A stretch of 64,000 nt of DNA from Temnothorax longispinosus (Eukaryota; Arthropoda; Insecta; Hymenoptera; Formicidae): positions 24,159,701 to 24,223,700 of the forward strand of contig NC_092360.1 in assembly GCF_030848805.1 (NCBI RefSeq), read 5' to 3'. The notes beneath the pieces are model-generated. The model was not told where the DNA came from. It saw only the letters and a program-made list of their open reading frames with translations, and made no database searches. Within the stretch, counting starts at the first letter, position 1; each line of letters opens with the position of its first letter. This document shows positions 25,925 to 39,100 of this stretch, piece by piece. Made by a program: the position numbers and the translations under genes.

Positions 25925-28377
25925 CCGTGGTGGTCGTCGATATCGACCTCGTCTCCGTAGACCTGAGCTTCTTCGTCTCCCTAGCTTACGGTCCGTGTCG
26001 TGTACGGGAAAACGACACGCGGTTCCGTAAACGTGGAACGCAAAGTCTCTGGAAATCCGCGCGTTTATGGTCGATCATGCGTGCGACTATTCCGTAGTAT
26101 AAATCAAAGAATGGGCTATCGTACCCGTACGTTTTGTTCAAGCCAAAGTTCCGGGGTGAAAAACAAGTTTGATCTGTCCGTATTCGCGCCCGCTACTCTC
26201 ATTGTTTCTTTAAATTTTTTTATTTTTATTTTTTTGTTAGGCGAGTGCATTATTTCGGGAAATTTAGAGGAAACGTCGCCGCGAATTCGTTGGCGTTTAC
26301 CGCGACGAAAATCATCCGTGGAACGAAGATCTCAGAAGTTCGTTCCGTGACCTCCGACACGGGCGAGGAACTTAATTCTTAACCGAATGGCTCTATCGCG
26401 ACTCTGTTTGTGTAAACTGACGACAAATCCACGGTGTAGTGTAATTGCAATACAAGATGCAACGGCATTGGGTTTACAGACGGATTAATCGACCCGTGTG
26501 TATAATCGTGAAATCTTTACCGCCGTCAAATCGAATTTCCGTGTCCCGTGTGCTAAAAGAAAAAAAAAGATATCTACTATTTGCGATTGCGACACTTTCC
26601 CGATCATGTCCTCTCCATTATTATCATAGACGAACGACTAATTGCTGCTTTCCCGCACTTTCGCTAACGTGTTTGGTATCGTGATGTGCGAAGAGACACC
26701 CCTTTCCTCTTTATTTCGATGTCGTGTCAGAATATAATCATAGGAACACACAATCGTTGTTAGACGTATTAATACGCCAATCAGTGACAATCCGTGGTTT
26801 TATAACACAATACACGAATGATCGGCAAGGTGAAAAATCTCTCAAAGCATCGTCCGCATATGCACACCATTGTAAGCTCCTTTTAATTCGTACAATTATA
26901 CCTCCGAGCCGAGACATCTTTGAGATAGAACCGGGCAAGGTGAGACGTGGTAGAACGAAAAAAAAAAAACAAAGGAGAAAAAAAAATCGTCGGCAATGTG
27001 CAACTCGTGTAAAAATAATTAGCGTGAAGATTGAAGAGGAAGAGAATTGCTCCCGAGGAGAATTTTTATTCGCAACGTTTCGTAGATGTAACTTCTATAG
27101 GCAGGAAGAGAGGAAATGAAATAGTTTCTAAGTCGGTATTACGTTATTATTTATACTCGTGAAACGAGGGCGCCAAGAGATAGTAAACGTGAGTTTGTTG
27201 TGTGTACATCATAAGGAGAATACCGACAGTCATTTATATATATATATAAAATTATATATAATATATATATGTATATATAAAGATATATATATAATTGACT
27301 CTAATTCTCTAAATAACTTGATAAAACCAATTTGTAATTTATATTCGGTGCGAGGTTCGAGAAAAAAGAAAGAAAGAAGGACCGAACATGCCAATTGTGA
27401 TTTCCCTTAGGCCAAGAATGTTAAACGTATGCGTTCTAAATAAATAGTGTGTGCATTTAATCGAGAGTTCTCTCAATGCTTGTTTTCTAATTGGAGAGCT
27501 AGTTTATTTACGCGAGATTTCGGCGCATAGCGATCGCTCTCCTGATATAAATATCAAATCTTGATTATGGAAAGCGAACTAGCTACTTGTGTTCTAATGC
27601 CGATTTGTCAGGCAACCAAGTATAGCGATCGTGTGCGGTTTCCTATTAGAAATCAAGCGCAGCTCCTTCCCGAACGTGTTCATCTCTTTCTCTCTCTATC
27701 TCTCTCTCGATCCGATAACTCATATTTGTACTTACCCCTCCCGCATTGTCGTCCAAATCGAATCACTCGTAGGGAATAATGGAAAGCGGGATGCAAAAGG
27801 AAAGAGACCATCGTTTTACCTTGCAAATGTAACAATTGTATATTTATTTCAACTTAATAATTAATTTACACTCGAAGACATGTTGTATTCTCTAAATCCT
27901 CACTAAAATCATCCATTGCGATCTGCCGGCGCGTTTAACCCTGGATTTCTTCTGAAAGAACACTCATGGATAAGTTCGAATCAATGCTAGACGACAGAAT
28001 TGTAAATAAGTTAATAAAAGCAGCTAACATATGGACTATACAAAATTACGCACATTTAATTATTTCTCTGTGCCCATCTACAGAATTATGCCTTTAAGAC
28101 TAAGATATCAGAAGACTATTAAGTAGCAGGAGTAATCCGAGGGTTGAGCCAGCGAATAATATTAATATTATAAATTGCAACATTACACATGTAATATCAT
28201 TATACAATTCTATGTAACAATATATTGTTATATATCATTTACATAATTATTATATAACAATATCGTAATTATATAAGTTTCAGATTATGATCATATAAGT
28301 TATAATTATTATAACTTATATATTTTATATAATATCAAATTGCAATAATTATAATATTATTTATATTATACATTATA
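25925..28377 (+). other. Pax6 3' UTR and downstream intergenic sequence
   Basis: No coding exon seen. AATAAA words near 27438 and 28013 could end the Pax6 mRNA, giving a long 3' UTR. It holds a (TA)n block near 27235-27295, a CT run near 27690 and very AT-rich sequence from 28140 to 28377. Confidence 0.5.
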
Positions 28378-29012
28378 CAGGGTACGTGCGAAATCGTAAT
28401 ACAAGCGAGAACAAGGTGATTTCTCATGCCAAAATAAGTCGAAATTGTAGAATAATTTATTTCGTACAAAGCTTCGAAATAAACAATTTTTAAAATTTAT
28501 TAAGCAAACTTGACTATTTTCTGCTTATAAGTTTGGAGTGAAATAAACGAGCCATTTTCAGCGAGCATTTTCTCCACTCTTTATATCACTCATCTATCAG
28601 GTGTCGACAATTTGAATAATGTTGTCTGTAGTAGCAAGCTACAGCGGATGCGTTACCACCACAGGCTCTTAAAGCAAGAATCATGTATCATATCAGTATA
28701 TTTTCGATTGCTGTACCTCGCCGTTGCGAAAACTTGACAGAAACTCATAGTTAAGCAAGATAATAGGAGTGACAGGAAACAAATAACAACATTGCCGATA
28801 TCCACAACATAAACACAAACAGAAATAGTCTATAGCAAGATCCGTTAGTCGAGACATAGTCACGTGCACGTGTACTTGATAGATTTTTAAAATGGTTTAT
28901 TTCGAAAATAAAGCCTCGTGTACGAGAAAAAAAATTGTTCTACAATTTCGAGTTATTTTAGCACGAGAAATCATCTTGTTCTCGCTTGTACTACGATTTC
29001 GCACGCACCTTG
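28378..29012. mobile_element. mariner-like non-autonomous element with long inverted repeats
   Basis: A 635-bp element flanked by TA on both sides (28376-28377 and 29013-29014). The left end reads CAGGGTACGTGCGAAATCGT and the right end, on the other strand, CAAGGTGCGTGCGAAATCGT. The inverted similarity runs inward about 120 bp with scattered differences. A TA duplication and CAGGGT-type ends are typical of Tc1/mariner elements in insects. I found no transposase frame, so it is a deletion derivative or MITE. It lies between the Pax6 and ZC3H11A 3' ends. Confidence 0.8.
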
Positions 29013-29441
29013 TATAATATTATTATAATTATTGTAATTTAATACGAAAAAGAAATGTTTTCGGAACGAAAAAAAATTATATATATATATGTACAATAGA
29101 TACGTGTTCGATCCGGCTTAAATTCTCATACGCGAAAGCGTATACATGATGTCAAGTGTAAATATTGAGAGGAGTTCGTGCTGCTATTTTATTGTTATGT
29201 ATAGACGTATTTTTAAAAATCTCTTATGCATTTATGCATATCATCTTATTCTCGAAACGCACAACAGAAGCCGTATCACTCCGTATCAATCACTAAATTT
29301 TATTTTAGTTATACGTGTATAAACGTAAAATATCATAATTCATTACTTATTTTCTTTACTCATGATTGCAATCTTTCACGTGCTCTGTGATTATAAGATT
29401 AAAAAGAAGAATACGAAAGCGATAGACAAAGAAATGCTTTT

Positions 29442-32400
29442 CTACTTGAGCAAATCCTCGATATCCCGCATAATATCGTCGGACGATGTATCCAGCCTCA
29501 GGTACTCCTCGTCGGTTTGCGTATATGGCTGAGTGACGTCCAATAAAGCGGTGTTCATGATATCATCTGTCGTGTACGTGGCAACTGACTTCCTGTCTTC
29601 CACCGTCTGTTCCGGTTGCGTCTGAGTTTTCTCTTCGTTCGTGCTGCTGTCGCACAGCCTGATCTCCACATCGACCCTCCTGTTCGCGTTAACCGACTCG
29701 TCGCCATGGCTCTCTAGTCTCTCGCGGCAGGACGTCTCATCGCCGTGGCTTTCTCGCATCTTACGACAAAAGGTCTGGTCGTCCCGACTGTCCGTCGCCC
29801 CATCTTCGTTCACGGTCGCGTCTCCACATGGTTGCGTTTCGGTTTCCTTCGAAGCGCTCTTCAGGGACCTTCGCAGTTTCACCGGTCGCACCTTGACAAC
29901 GGGTTCGCTACCCCCAACGAACTCGGAGCTGACCTTGCACTTCTTCGTCGGACTGACGCTCTCTTTATCGCATTGCTCATCGATCGAGCGCCTTTTTATC
30001 CCCTTCGCCTCAGCCTTCGGCGATAGAGAAGGCTCCGAGACGGACGTTGGATCCGTCAGTGCTTGAACGGCTTGAAGCTCCTTCTCCTTCTTTCGTTGTC
30101 GAATCTCTTCCAGGCTCAACACCTTGAAGCTCAATTCCTTTGCCGGTTCGTCTTTCTTGACTCTCGATGGGCTGACCCACCTAGTAGATCCAGCCGTCTT
30201 GGATTTGCCCATTTGTCTCTGATAAAGTCCATCGTCGTTACCGGCTTCATACGAGTAATAAGCCGCGCTCTCCGCCTGGATCTCTTCAAGTCTCATCTGC
30301 TCGTAGGTCTTGCAATACGGTACCTTGGGCTGCGATTTTACCGGCGACGGTGCGCTTTCGTTATCGGATTCTGGAAGAAACATACGAAGAATGATGGGTC
30401 AAATAACCGTTTCGAATAGTCGGTGAAGATGTCACTTGGATGATGGTTATTATTACGCAACCGCTCTCTCTCTCTCTCCCTCTCTCTATATATATATACA
30501 ATATATATGTACATATTTTACAGCATCAGATTATCTGTCGATTACGATTTCGATAATCTGTTTCTATCACTCATCCGACTCGTGACATTTTCCAGAAATT
30601 ATTGGATTTAATCTTACTTCGTGCAAACGGGAAAATTAGAATAGTCGAGTTGAGATCTATATCGTGTGTCTCGGATTTTCCTTGCAGTCAATCGCAACTG
30701 TTGAGGTACTCTCCGAATAATCCCGCGTTTATAATAAACGCGCGCACGCTCTGAGGACGTTCTCAGGGGGGCAAGACTCAGACGCAGCTTTCATAATCGA
30801 TGTCTCTTTCCGAGGTCGTGTTTAATTTCCAGGCCGAACCTCGCTGGTCGTTATCTCGGTCGTGTCTCTCTTCCGGTCTTGATTTTGAACTCAGATTTTC
30901 GAACCTCTTCTCGTTTCGTGTATCTTTACTTACTATGTCCACAAGTTCCTTATTCATCCGGTCAACTCGCCGCAACATCAAGCTTCTATTTCCGCGCGAT
31001 AACATTCTCTTTTCTTGACGCAGTCGTACTCGATAGTAGAAACGTTCCTACAGTACTCTTTTCCTATTACCCGTGATATCAATCAATAATCCATTTTATG
31101 CACTAATAGTCACGTATAGTCAATCCATGTCTCTCATCTCCGTCTTGCAAAGCGGCAATCACCCACGTCTTGTGAATAAAAAGAAAAATAAAAATATATA
31201 TCCTTACGCATACACACACATATCTACATCTAAACTACATCAGCTGATAGGTGTCTCGTGACTATTATTTGTTCTCGCTCTCGTTTTCTCTCTCATACAC
31301 ACATATATCTTTCAAAAAAGATACCATTTTTCCTTTATTTTTATGTCTATCAGTTTAAGACCGGTTCCTCCACAAATCTCTTCGCTGCCTCGAGGTTGCG
31401 CGAAACGCCGGGGTCTTTCAACATCAATGCACACTCGGGACTTGGTTCGCACTTCGAGCACAGTTACAGTATAATACTTACTTGTACAATGATTTACATA
31501 ACAAGTCCGTGCTCTCGGATCGTCTCGGATGCTCTTGATCTAGAAGAACGAGATCGGCGATGGTCTCGGGATCGGTCGCCGCGATCCGTAAAAATTGTAT
31601 AAAACGGAGTGAACGCGTTCCCCGAAAATAATCAGCGGAGCTGGTTAATAGTGGAAGAAAATCGGTGAGAAGAAGTGAAATGAGAAGCCCCAAAGAGAAG
31701 AGCGTCGCCGGTAAGCGCCGGTGGCGAGGAGGTTCCCTGGTGAGAAAATTCACACTTCCTCAAAAATTTTTTAAGAATTGAGACTTATGAAGAATTCTAC
31801 AAATATATATATATATAATTTCTCAGATACTTTCAGAAATAATTGAATGAGGATTTTCAGTATCTGCATGTATGAAAATGTGATAAAAATTGCACAGATT
31901 TTCTTATATTTATTCAGATAATTACAAAAATATGTTGACAGAAAAAATCTGAAATATTTTATTCTTACTTTGAGTTTTTCTGAAAAATTCCGAGCATTCT
32001 GAGAAAGCCTGAAAAAGATTTTATAAAAATCCTAATTAATAATATGAAAAATTCCGAGACATTTTTCCACCAGGGTTTTCTCGCCGCCGCGATACCGATA
32101 ACACCGCTCGTTCTCCGGGTAAATTGTCCGGCTGGTTTCGAGGTATCAAGTTTATTGAAATCCAGATATCATCTCAATGAAAAGTATTGATTTTTTTTCC
32201 ATTCGCTTACATCAATTCATTATAGTTAAATTGCGCATCGCTTACTCTTTAGCATATAATCAATCTTTCTCGCCGTCCACGGTCGGCCGAGAAAAAAGGC
32301 TCTTTCGTTTATTTTATTTTTTTCTTTTTAAATCTCTCTCTCTCTTTCTCTCTCTCTTTTTTCTTAATCGTTCACGCTCGAGACAAGAGAAGCAGAACGT

Positions 32401-35400
32401 ATGCGCGTTTCCGCGCCGTCGTTTCGAGTCGACGTAACGACGATCGCGGACGTCCTCCTCGTCGCCGCCGTGCCGGTCCCATCCCCGAGTTCTCCTCGCC
32501 GGTGCCCCGGAATCATCCTCGGCGAGCTCCCGAGAGTCTCGTCCGCGCTGCGGACGTCTGTTTCTCGTCCACGAGACAGATCGACGATTTCCCGAACGGA
32601 TCGGACTCGGGGGCGCCGGGAGGCGCGCTTTCGCGGAACGCCGTCCTCAAATGTCGTTACGTCGACTCTGTTACTCACGAGTCCGTACTCCGTAGTTCGT
32701 CGCGTTGGTTGATCGCGACGCGACCGAGGCCGCGCACGGGAGCAAAACTCGTTGAGGGAAAAGGGTAAAGATAACTCCAAAAAAAAAAAAGGAATGAAAT
32801 GAAAGGGAGAACTGAAAAGAGAATCAACGAGAAGACATAACGAGAGAACGTAAGGAAGCGAGGCTTCGGTCGCGCGCACGGCCGAGGGAAAAAAAAAGAG
32901 AGCAGCTCGCGACGTCGCGAGGTGATATCGCAAGAGAAGCCCTGGGAGGGAGGGGAAGGGCACAGGTAAAAGGGTAAAAATCGGGGGACGGTCGTTCGGA
33001 TTCATGTCGGAGGAACGTCGTCGATGGGAAGGAGAAGGGGGTGGAGAAGGGGGACGGGGGAGGAAGGACAACGAGGGAAAGCAAAGATCGGGAGGAAAGG
33101 GCGGTCGAGAAGGGCCGCGCTCTCACTCGCTCGCGTTCGCCGCCCCGACGCATCCCGCATTCCGGCGATTCTCCGCCGTGGCAAAACCGCCGGCGAATTT
33201 GACGCGATCTTCTGTAAATTTTCTGTTAAAAAGTGATTTATCGCGCGGGCCCCGCGAGACGATCCTCCGCCGAAGTGCGTCGAATGCGAGAGCGTCGGCG
33301 AGGCGAGGTACGCACCTGCACTTATATAAGATCGCTTCTTTGCGCTCTCCATAAAATTCGTCGTTAGACAGAAATGAAATTAACAAATCGCTAGAAACAA
33401 TCTTACAGAAACGTAGATCGGGGGGCGGAGGGGTCGCGTCACACGCGACCGTCTCCCTCCTTCGCGTGTAACATATTTATATATATATATAATATGTAAT
33501 ATATATGTATATAATATTCTCTGATCTATCTTTTTTTGTTTGTGTGTGTGTGGTATATGTTGTCTTTCACCTCGGACGCGCAGACGCGCCTTCCTGAAGC
33601 GGAAGTCCGCCAAAGGTCCGGCGACACACGGGGGTGGGACGGGGCGTCTCGCGTCCGAGCGGGACAACGAGCGTCGTACTCCGAAGTCCGAAGGGGGCTG
33701 TCGCGCGATCGCCCGTGGCGCTTTTAATTTACAGACGCAGAGAGCTCGCCGGATCTCTCGATCCTGCCGATCAGCCTCCCCCGATTGCGGTCAATAGCTG
33801 CGGACAGACTCACAGACGTTAAATGTAATCGACGGATCCGCCGCGCGCGGATCGCGATTTCGTCCCTCGAGACGCTACTCGCCGAAGGGCAGCGGAAGGG
33901 ACCGCCGCTGCGACCCTTCGCTTTTACTATTATTTTCTTCTTTTTTTTTCTTTTCGCACTATCCATCCGCTCGCATTTTTCACACATGCACATACACACA
34001 CGCTGTCCGTCGAACGCATTCTCTCCGTCTCTCGTCGCCGCTGCACCTCTTCTCGCATTCGTATTGCTCGTCGCTACTTTTGTTTTTCTTGTCTCTCAAA
34101 CTCGCGGCGCAGCCATGTCTCTCCCGTACAGATCCTCTCTCACGCACGCACAACTCGCAGACCCTCGCGTTCAGACTCGCACGCGTAACTCGTGGATCCT
34201 CGTGATCGAGCTCGATCGTCCGTCCTTTCTTTGGAAGACTCGCGCGTCGTTCCTCCGATCGCGAAAGCGTAAACGTGCGAATCTAAGTAAGACAATTGCG
34301 GACAGTCGCCCGGCATTTTCGTGCGCTTTGGAGAAACCCTGATATTATGATACGCGAACGTAAAAAACGGACTGGCGACTCTATCCTGATCGAAGGCACA
34401 AAATCCTTGCCGGCCCGAGATGCGCGCAATTTTGCGCGGTGAAACCGAGCGCGAGCGGAAGCCGATCGCACGAGTGTTCCAAAAGAAAAGAAAGACGAGC
34501 TCGCGCGACCCGACATTCGACGACGATCTCTCGACCATAAATATATATCCCTGTGTAGCAGTTAAATATATAATATATATATAATATATATGTGTAAAAC
34601 ATTACATGCTGCATAAGAAAAATTATTAGTTTCCTATTCTGCATATCGCATATTTCGCGCGGAGATACGCGGTACATGTGATGTGTATGCGTTAGATTTG
34701 AGGTCTCCACTCTTCTCTCTCTCTCTCTCTCAGTCTCTCTCGCTTTCTCTCCCTCCCTTTCTCTCCCTCTCATTCTCTCCCTTACCTTTCTCTCACTTTT
34801 CACCGCATGCTCACTCAAACCGATTATTTCCTATTACACGTTCACACTCGACTCAATATTATCTCCAAAATTTTCCCATAAAATCTCATAATTTCTTTTT
34901 TCCCCTCTCGTTCGCCACGTGTTTTATAACGATAGGACACTGGCCTCTTATATCATTTGGCCGGCCATGTCATCATCCGCACCGTTGACTCGGAAAAGAA
35001 AGAAAAAAATCGCTATCGGAAACCCGGAAAAATTCGGCGGGGCCCCGCTAAATGATTTACGTTATTTCTCCTCTCTCAACTTCGTCTTCTTGCGTCCTTC
35101 CCTCCCTCCTTTCGTTTGGCCGTGACGCGATTTACTACTATTGTAAAAGACTGGCGCATCGTATCTTATCCCGCGCTATATACTTTCCTCGATTATAAAA
35201 TTTTTCATCGGTGCAAGATCAATAATATGATAAATAACATGATGAATAAGAGCATTTTTCTTTTTTCTTTTTTTTTTTTAAACCTTGTGCTGCCCTAACA
35301 TATCCCACACAATATCAAATGCGCGATATATCAGAACGATTGAGGCGTTGAGAGCGTGCGAAAGAAACGCATTCTTAGTAAAAATAAAAGCTAACGTTTA

Positions 35401-36098
35401 TATTAAGACTCCTCGCTACGATATCGGCGGCACTCAACTTAAAATTCTTCTTTTCAAGCTGTCACATACCTAATATCCGTTCTCAGCGCCCCAATTAAGA
35501 GTTAATATGCTATTATCATACGGAAACTCGTAAAACGTGAATCGGTATAATATGTATATTCCTGACAATTGTGTATTCTTATTCGATATACGATAAACGA
35601 CCTCGCGTTTAACATTATCACGTAGAAAGCAAGCTTCTAAGCCGAATTGTTGAACTTGATTTTTTTTCCTTAGAGCGTCAAAGGGTCACGCTCGACTTAC
35701 AGTTTTAAACCTACACTTTATTTATTTTCTTCAATTCTCTTTTAACGTCTCCGTGAGTGCACAACGGGTATTATACCGTGGCCTACGAAAATTTGCGTAA
35801 TTACATCGCCCGGGCGCGGGCATAGAGGCTCTCTGTGCGAAGCGCGATATCACGTTATCCCATTTTTCGCCGTCCCGAAATTCTCTAATTCACGTGAGAA
35901 GCCAAAACATATGAAGGCATTATTACTCGTACACGCGTAAAACACAAGGCTAAGGACGCAGTTGGAATCTGTTTAAACCTCAAACACGGATTCGCGCGCG
36001 AATATTACTAGTTTATTAAACCTCTTTTTCTCTTTTTCATTCCCCCCTCCCTCCCTACACCCCTTTGCTGAATCAGTCACTCACGCATTCTCTCCCAA

Positions 36099-36182
<84 letters not shown>

Positions 36183-39100
36183 TCTCTCTCTCTCTCCCCC
36201 TCTCTCTCCTCTCTCTCTCTCTCTCATTTTCTTTCTTTCGTTTTCTTTCGCTGTCCACTTTCTCTTACTCCTTCTACAATCTCACACATAATAATGCGAC
36301 AACAAAGAAAGCATATATGCGTTGATTGGTTCAGATATAAATATTTCAATTATCTCTTACTATTTCGCCATTGCACTTATCTCAACCCAGGACGTGACCG
36401 ATGAACAATGCGCAAGTTCCTTTCGTCTCTTCCGTCTCTAGTGAAACAGATGTATACGTGTCGGCTAGTCCGATTTATACTACGTACAATATTCTATATT
36501 CCTTTAAATCGGCCACGTCAGGGATGCGATGCAAGTCCGCATCTGGGAGCGATATTTAAAACAAACTTATTAAATGCTGACAAAACACTCTCTCGTCAAA
36601 GACGCAAACTTAAAATAAGCAAGGTTTATTCGTCGTGTTATTAATACTCGATTAACATTTAAATTTCAGCTTTTCGCAACTAAAAGCAAAATCTGTGTAT
36701 GAATCAAAAAGTTTGTGTGTGCGTGGGTATGGTAAAGCGAGGACCCATAGCTATCTTCTTCTTCGTCTAACACGGTTCTTGCTTTCGCGATCTTACAGCA
36801 CATGTCGTCGTATTGACGGAGACACTTGAACCTCGTTTTTCGTAACTTAGACCATTCTGGTAATTCGAGTCCGATCACACCGCAGCCAGAGAAAGATAGC
36901 CATAGGCGATTAGAGGGCTAATTTAGGCAAAGTTTAGATATAGCAGCCCCTGCAAAAATTGATATTTACTACTAAATTTTTCGTGATAACACGAGTGCAA
37001 GATATATCGATAAGATCGACTAATATATGCGCGATTGTACTTCGATGATCATATTACGCGAGATCGATAAAAATTCCAATTCTTAAAAAAGCGATCAATT
37101 CAATTCATAAATACTGCATGTTATCCCTCTTTCCCGTGACAACACACGAATATCGAATGGATGTAAATGATGTGTGTGGTAAGTCACACGTACGTAAATT
37201 ACCATCGCAATAAGAGCAACCAATGTGTAATAGAATAAATCATGTTTTAATAAAAATCGTTAGTTTTACAGCTTACGATATTGTAAGCTGTATCTATTAT
37301 ACGCGTGAATATTTTTTGCATTAGTTGCTCATTAGATCTATCTACGATGGACGAGGAAAATCATACATACGTTGCATAAACTACAAAGTTTTCAGTTGCC
37401 GCCGATTTCAAAATCTCCTGTACGACGTTATATGGAACGGAAAGGGAAATCGGGAAGTCTGAGGCTGCGGAGTTTGCTGTGTATGGATTGGCGTGTACGG
37501 CGCTTGCTGGAGGAGAGGGGAGCTCTGTTGATTTTGCATCGACGACAGAGACTGCCCGGGGGAGTGAGAGTGTAAATTTTGTTGATGATGCGGATACGAC
37601 AGCGTGTGATGGCAGGGAGAGGATTGCGAATTCGCCGTCGGTGGGACGTTTAAATTATTTGCGACGCTGATGTTACTGGGGATGTTGAGACTGTTAGGAC
37701 TGTTGGGGATTGTCAAGCTCTTCGGGATATTGAGCGCGTTCGGGAGATTCAAATTCGTGTTCAAGCTAGGCGGTAGAGAGAGAGTGGCTGACGTAAGATA
37801 GTGAACGTTGAAAGATGGACGGGGGGGCTAGTAAAGCCTCATACCTTCTTCAAATTTGACGATGAGAGGATCGACGGCGGGACTACCAATAAAACTTCCA
37901 GCCTCGCTGTTTCCTCTACCTTGATCCGATTCAGTAGTACTGCTGCCGTCATACTTTGGGTCATCTTTATGGAATAAAAAAATGTAAACATACTTGTCCA
38001 TGCGCGCGATATTACCATATGCGCGATATCTATTTCCTCATTATCATATTTATCCTATTCAATATATCTATCCTTTTACCCTACACCTATCATTAATTCT
38101 AAATAAATAACGTTATCTTTAATCCTCATTATTAGCATCAAGTAAAATTATAAGTAAAATCGTTATATATATTATATATATATATATACGTTTTATATAT
38201 AATCGCATTCGAGAGACTTTTAGATTTTTTAATAATTACAACTGAGTAAATAAGTTTTATTATCAATCTTAATCGAATTTTAGCATAATAGAACAATATC
38301 CACCTTGACGGTTAAGCCACTCTTGATTCGGAGATTTTGTTGCTACTTCCGTGGCCTTCACAGGATTGATGGGGTCACTAGAAATATTGCGTGGAGTCGT
38401 ATGCATAAATGGGCAATGTGGCTTTCTACATCCTCCAGGTTGTGTTTCCCAATAACAAGGAATCGATTTACGATTTTTCTGCAAATAATAATAGTTGAAA
38501 TTTAATGTTTCTTATAATTAATTTCATAACCTTGACTAAATATCATAATGATTTATATATAGAATATTTTTATTTCGCATACGACATACATCATTTCGTT
38601 TTAATCTTTATATATAACCAGAAACTGCTTGCATATATGTTCATTTATTCAAACGAGATAATTAATACAGAAAATAAAAAAAGATAAAAAAGCAGCCAAG
38701 TGTATCACTTTATTAATAAACCTCCACCGATTTATATTATGGAATATAATACTCAATAACTATACAATAAAAGATCTATCAAAAGCCAATGGCAATTTCT
38801 CCTTGCGCCACTTAAAAAGAAAGATGAATGCTTCTCTCGTGCGATGATATAATATAATCAAAAGAGTTTTCGTTGTACGCAACAGCAGAATACTATTTCT
38901 CGTGTATAAATTTGAAGCCAATAAGCACAAGTGTTCTTGCGATACAGTAAATTTATCGCATTATGTAAATTAGCATATTTCGTACGAATTATCCCAAACC
39001 AGCTAAGACGTATTTGTTTAGAGGATATACAGATTAATACAAACTGATAAGCGCAGGTGTTCGTGTGATACATTACTTTGGTCTAGACATGAATATCTAC

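Larger units (their letters stand above)
30371..37844 (-). other. Large last intron of ZC3H11A (7.5 kb)
   Basis: It separates phase-1 exon borders at 37845 and 30370. It contains a CpG-rich block (about 32400-34400) open in several frames on both strands, CT-rich tracts near 34710-34800 and 36103-36220, AT-rich sequence, and a probable alternative terminal exon at 37408-37787. No other exon could be supported. Confidence 0.65.

Noticed and set aside
29641..30066. Plus-strand open frame inside the last ZC3H11A exon
   Set aside because: Antisense shadow of a well-supported coding exon.
30778..31040. Minus-strand frame RQEKRMLSRGNRSLMLRR… with a GTAAGT donor-like site
   Set aside because: The residues look plausible, but read in the phase required by the ZC3H11A exons it meets a stop, and the frame has no recognisable family.
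32364..33071. Minus-strand open frame (235 codons) in the ZC3H11A intron
   Set aside because: The composition explains the open frame; competing frames are open too, and no splice acceptor in the right phase was found. Its Arg/Asp-rich part could still be an exon.
36666..36878. Minus-strand frame LPEWSKLRKTRFKCLRQ… in the ZC3H11A intron
   Set aside because: A weak acceptor (TTACCAG) would fit phase 1, but there is no pyrimidine tract, no donor and no known motif; kept only as a note.
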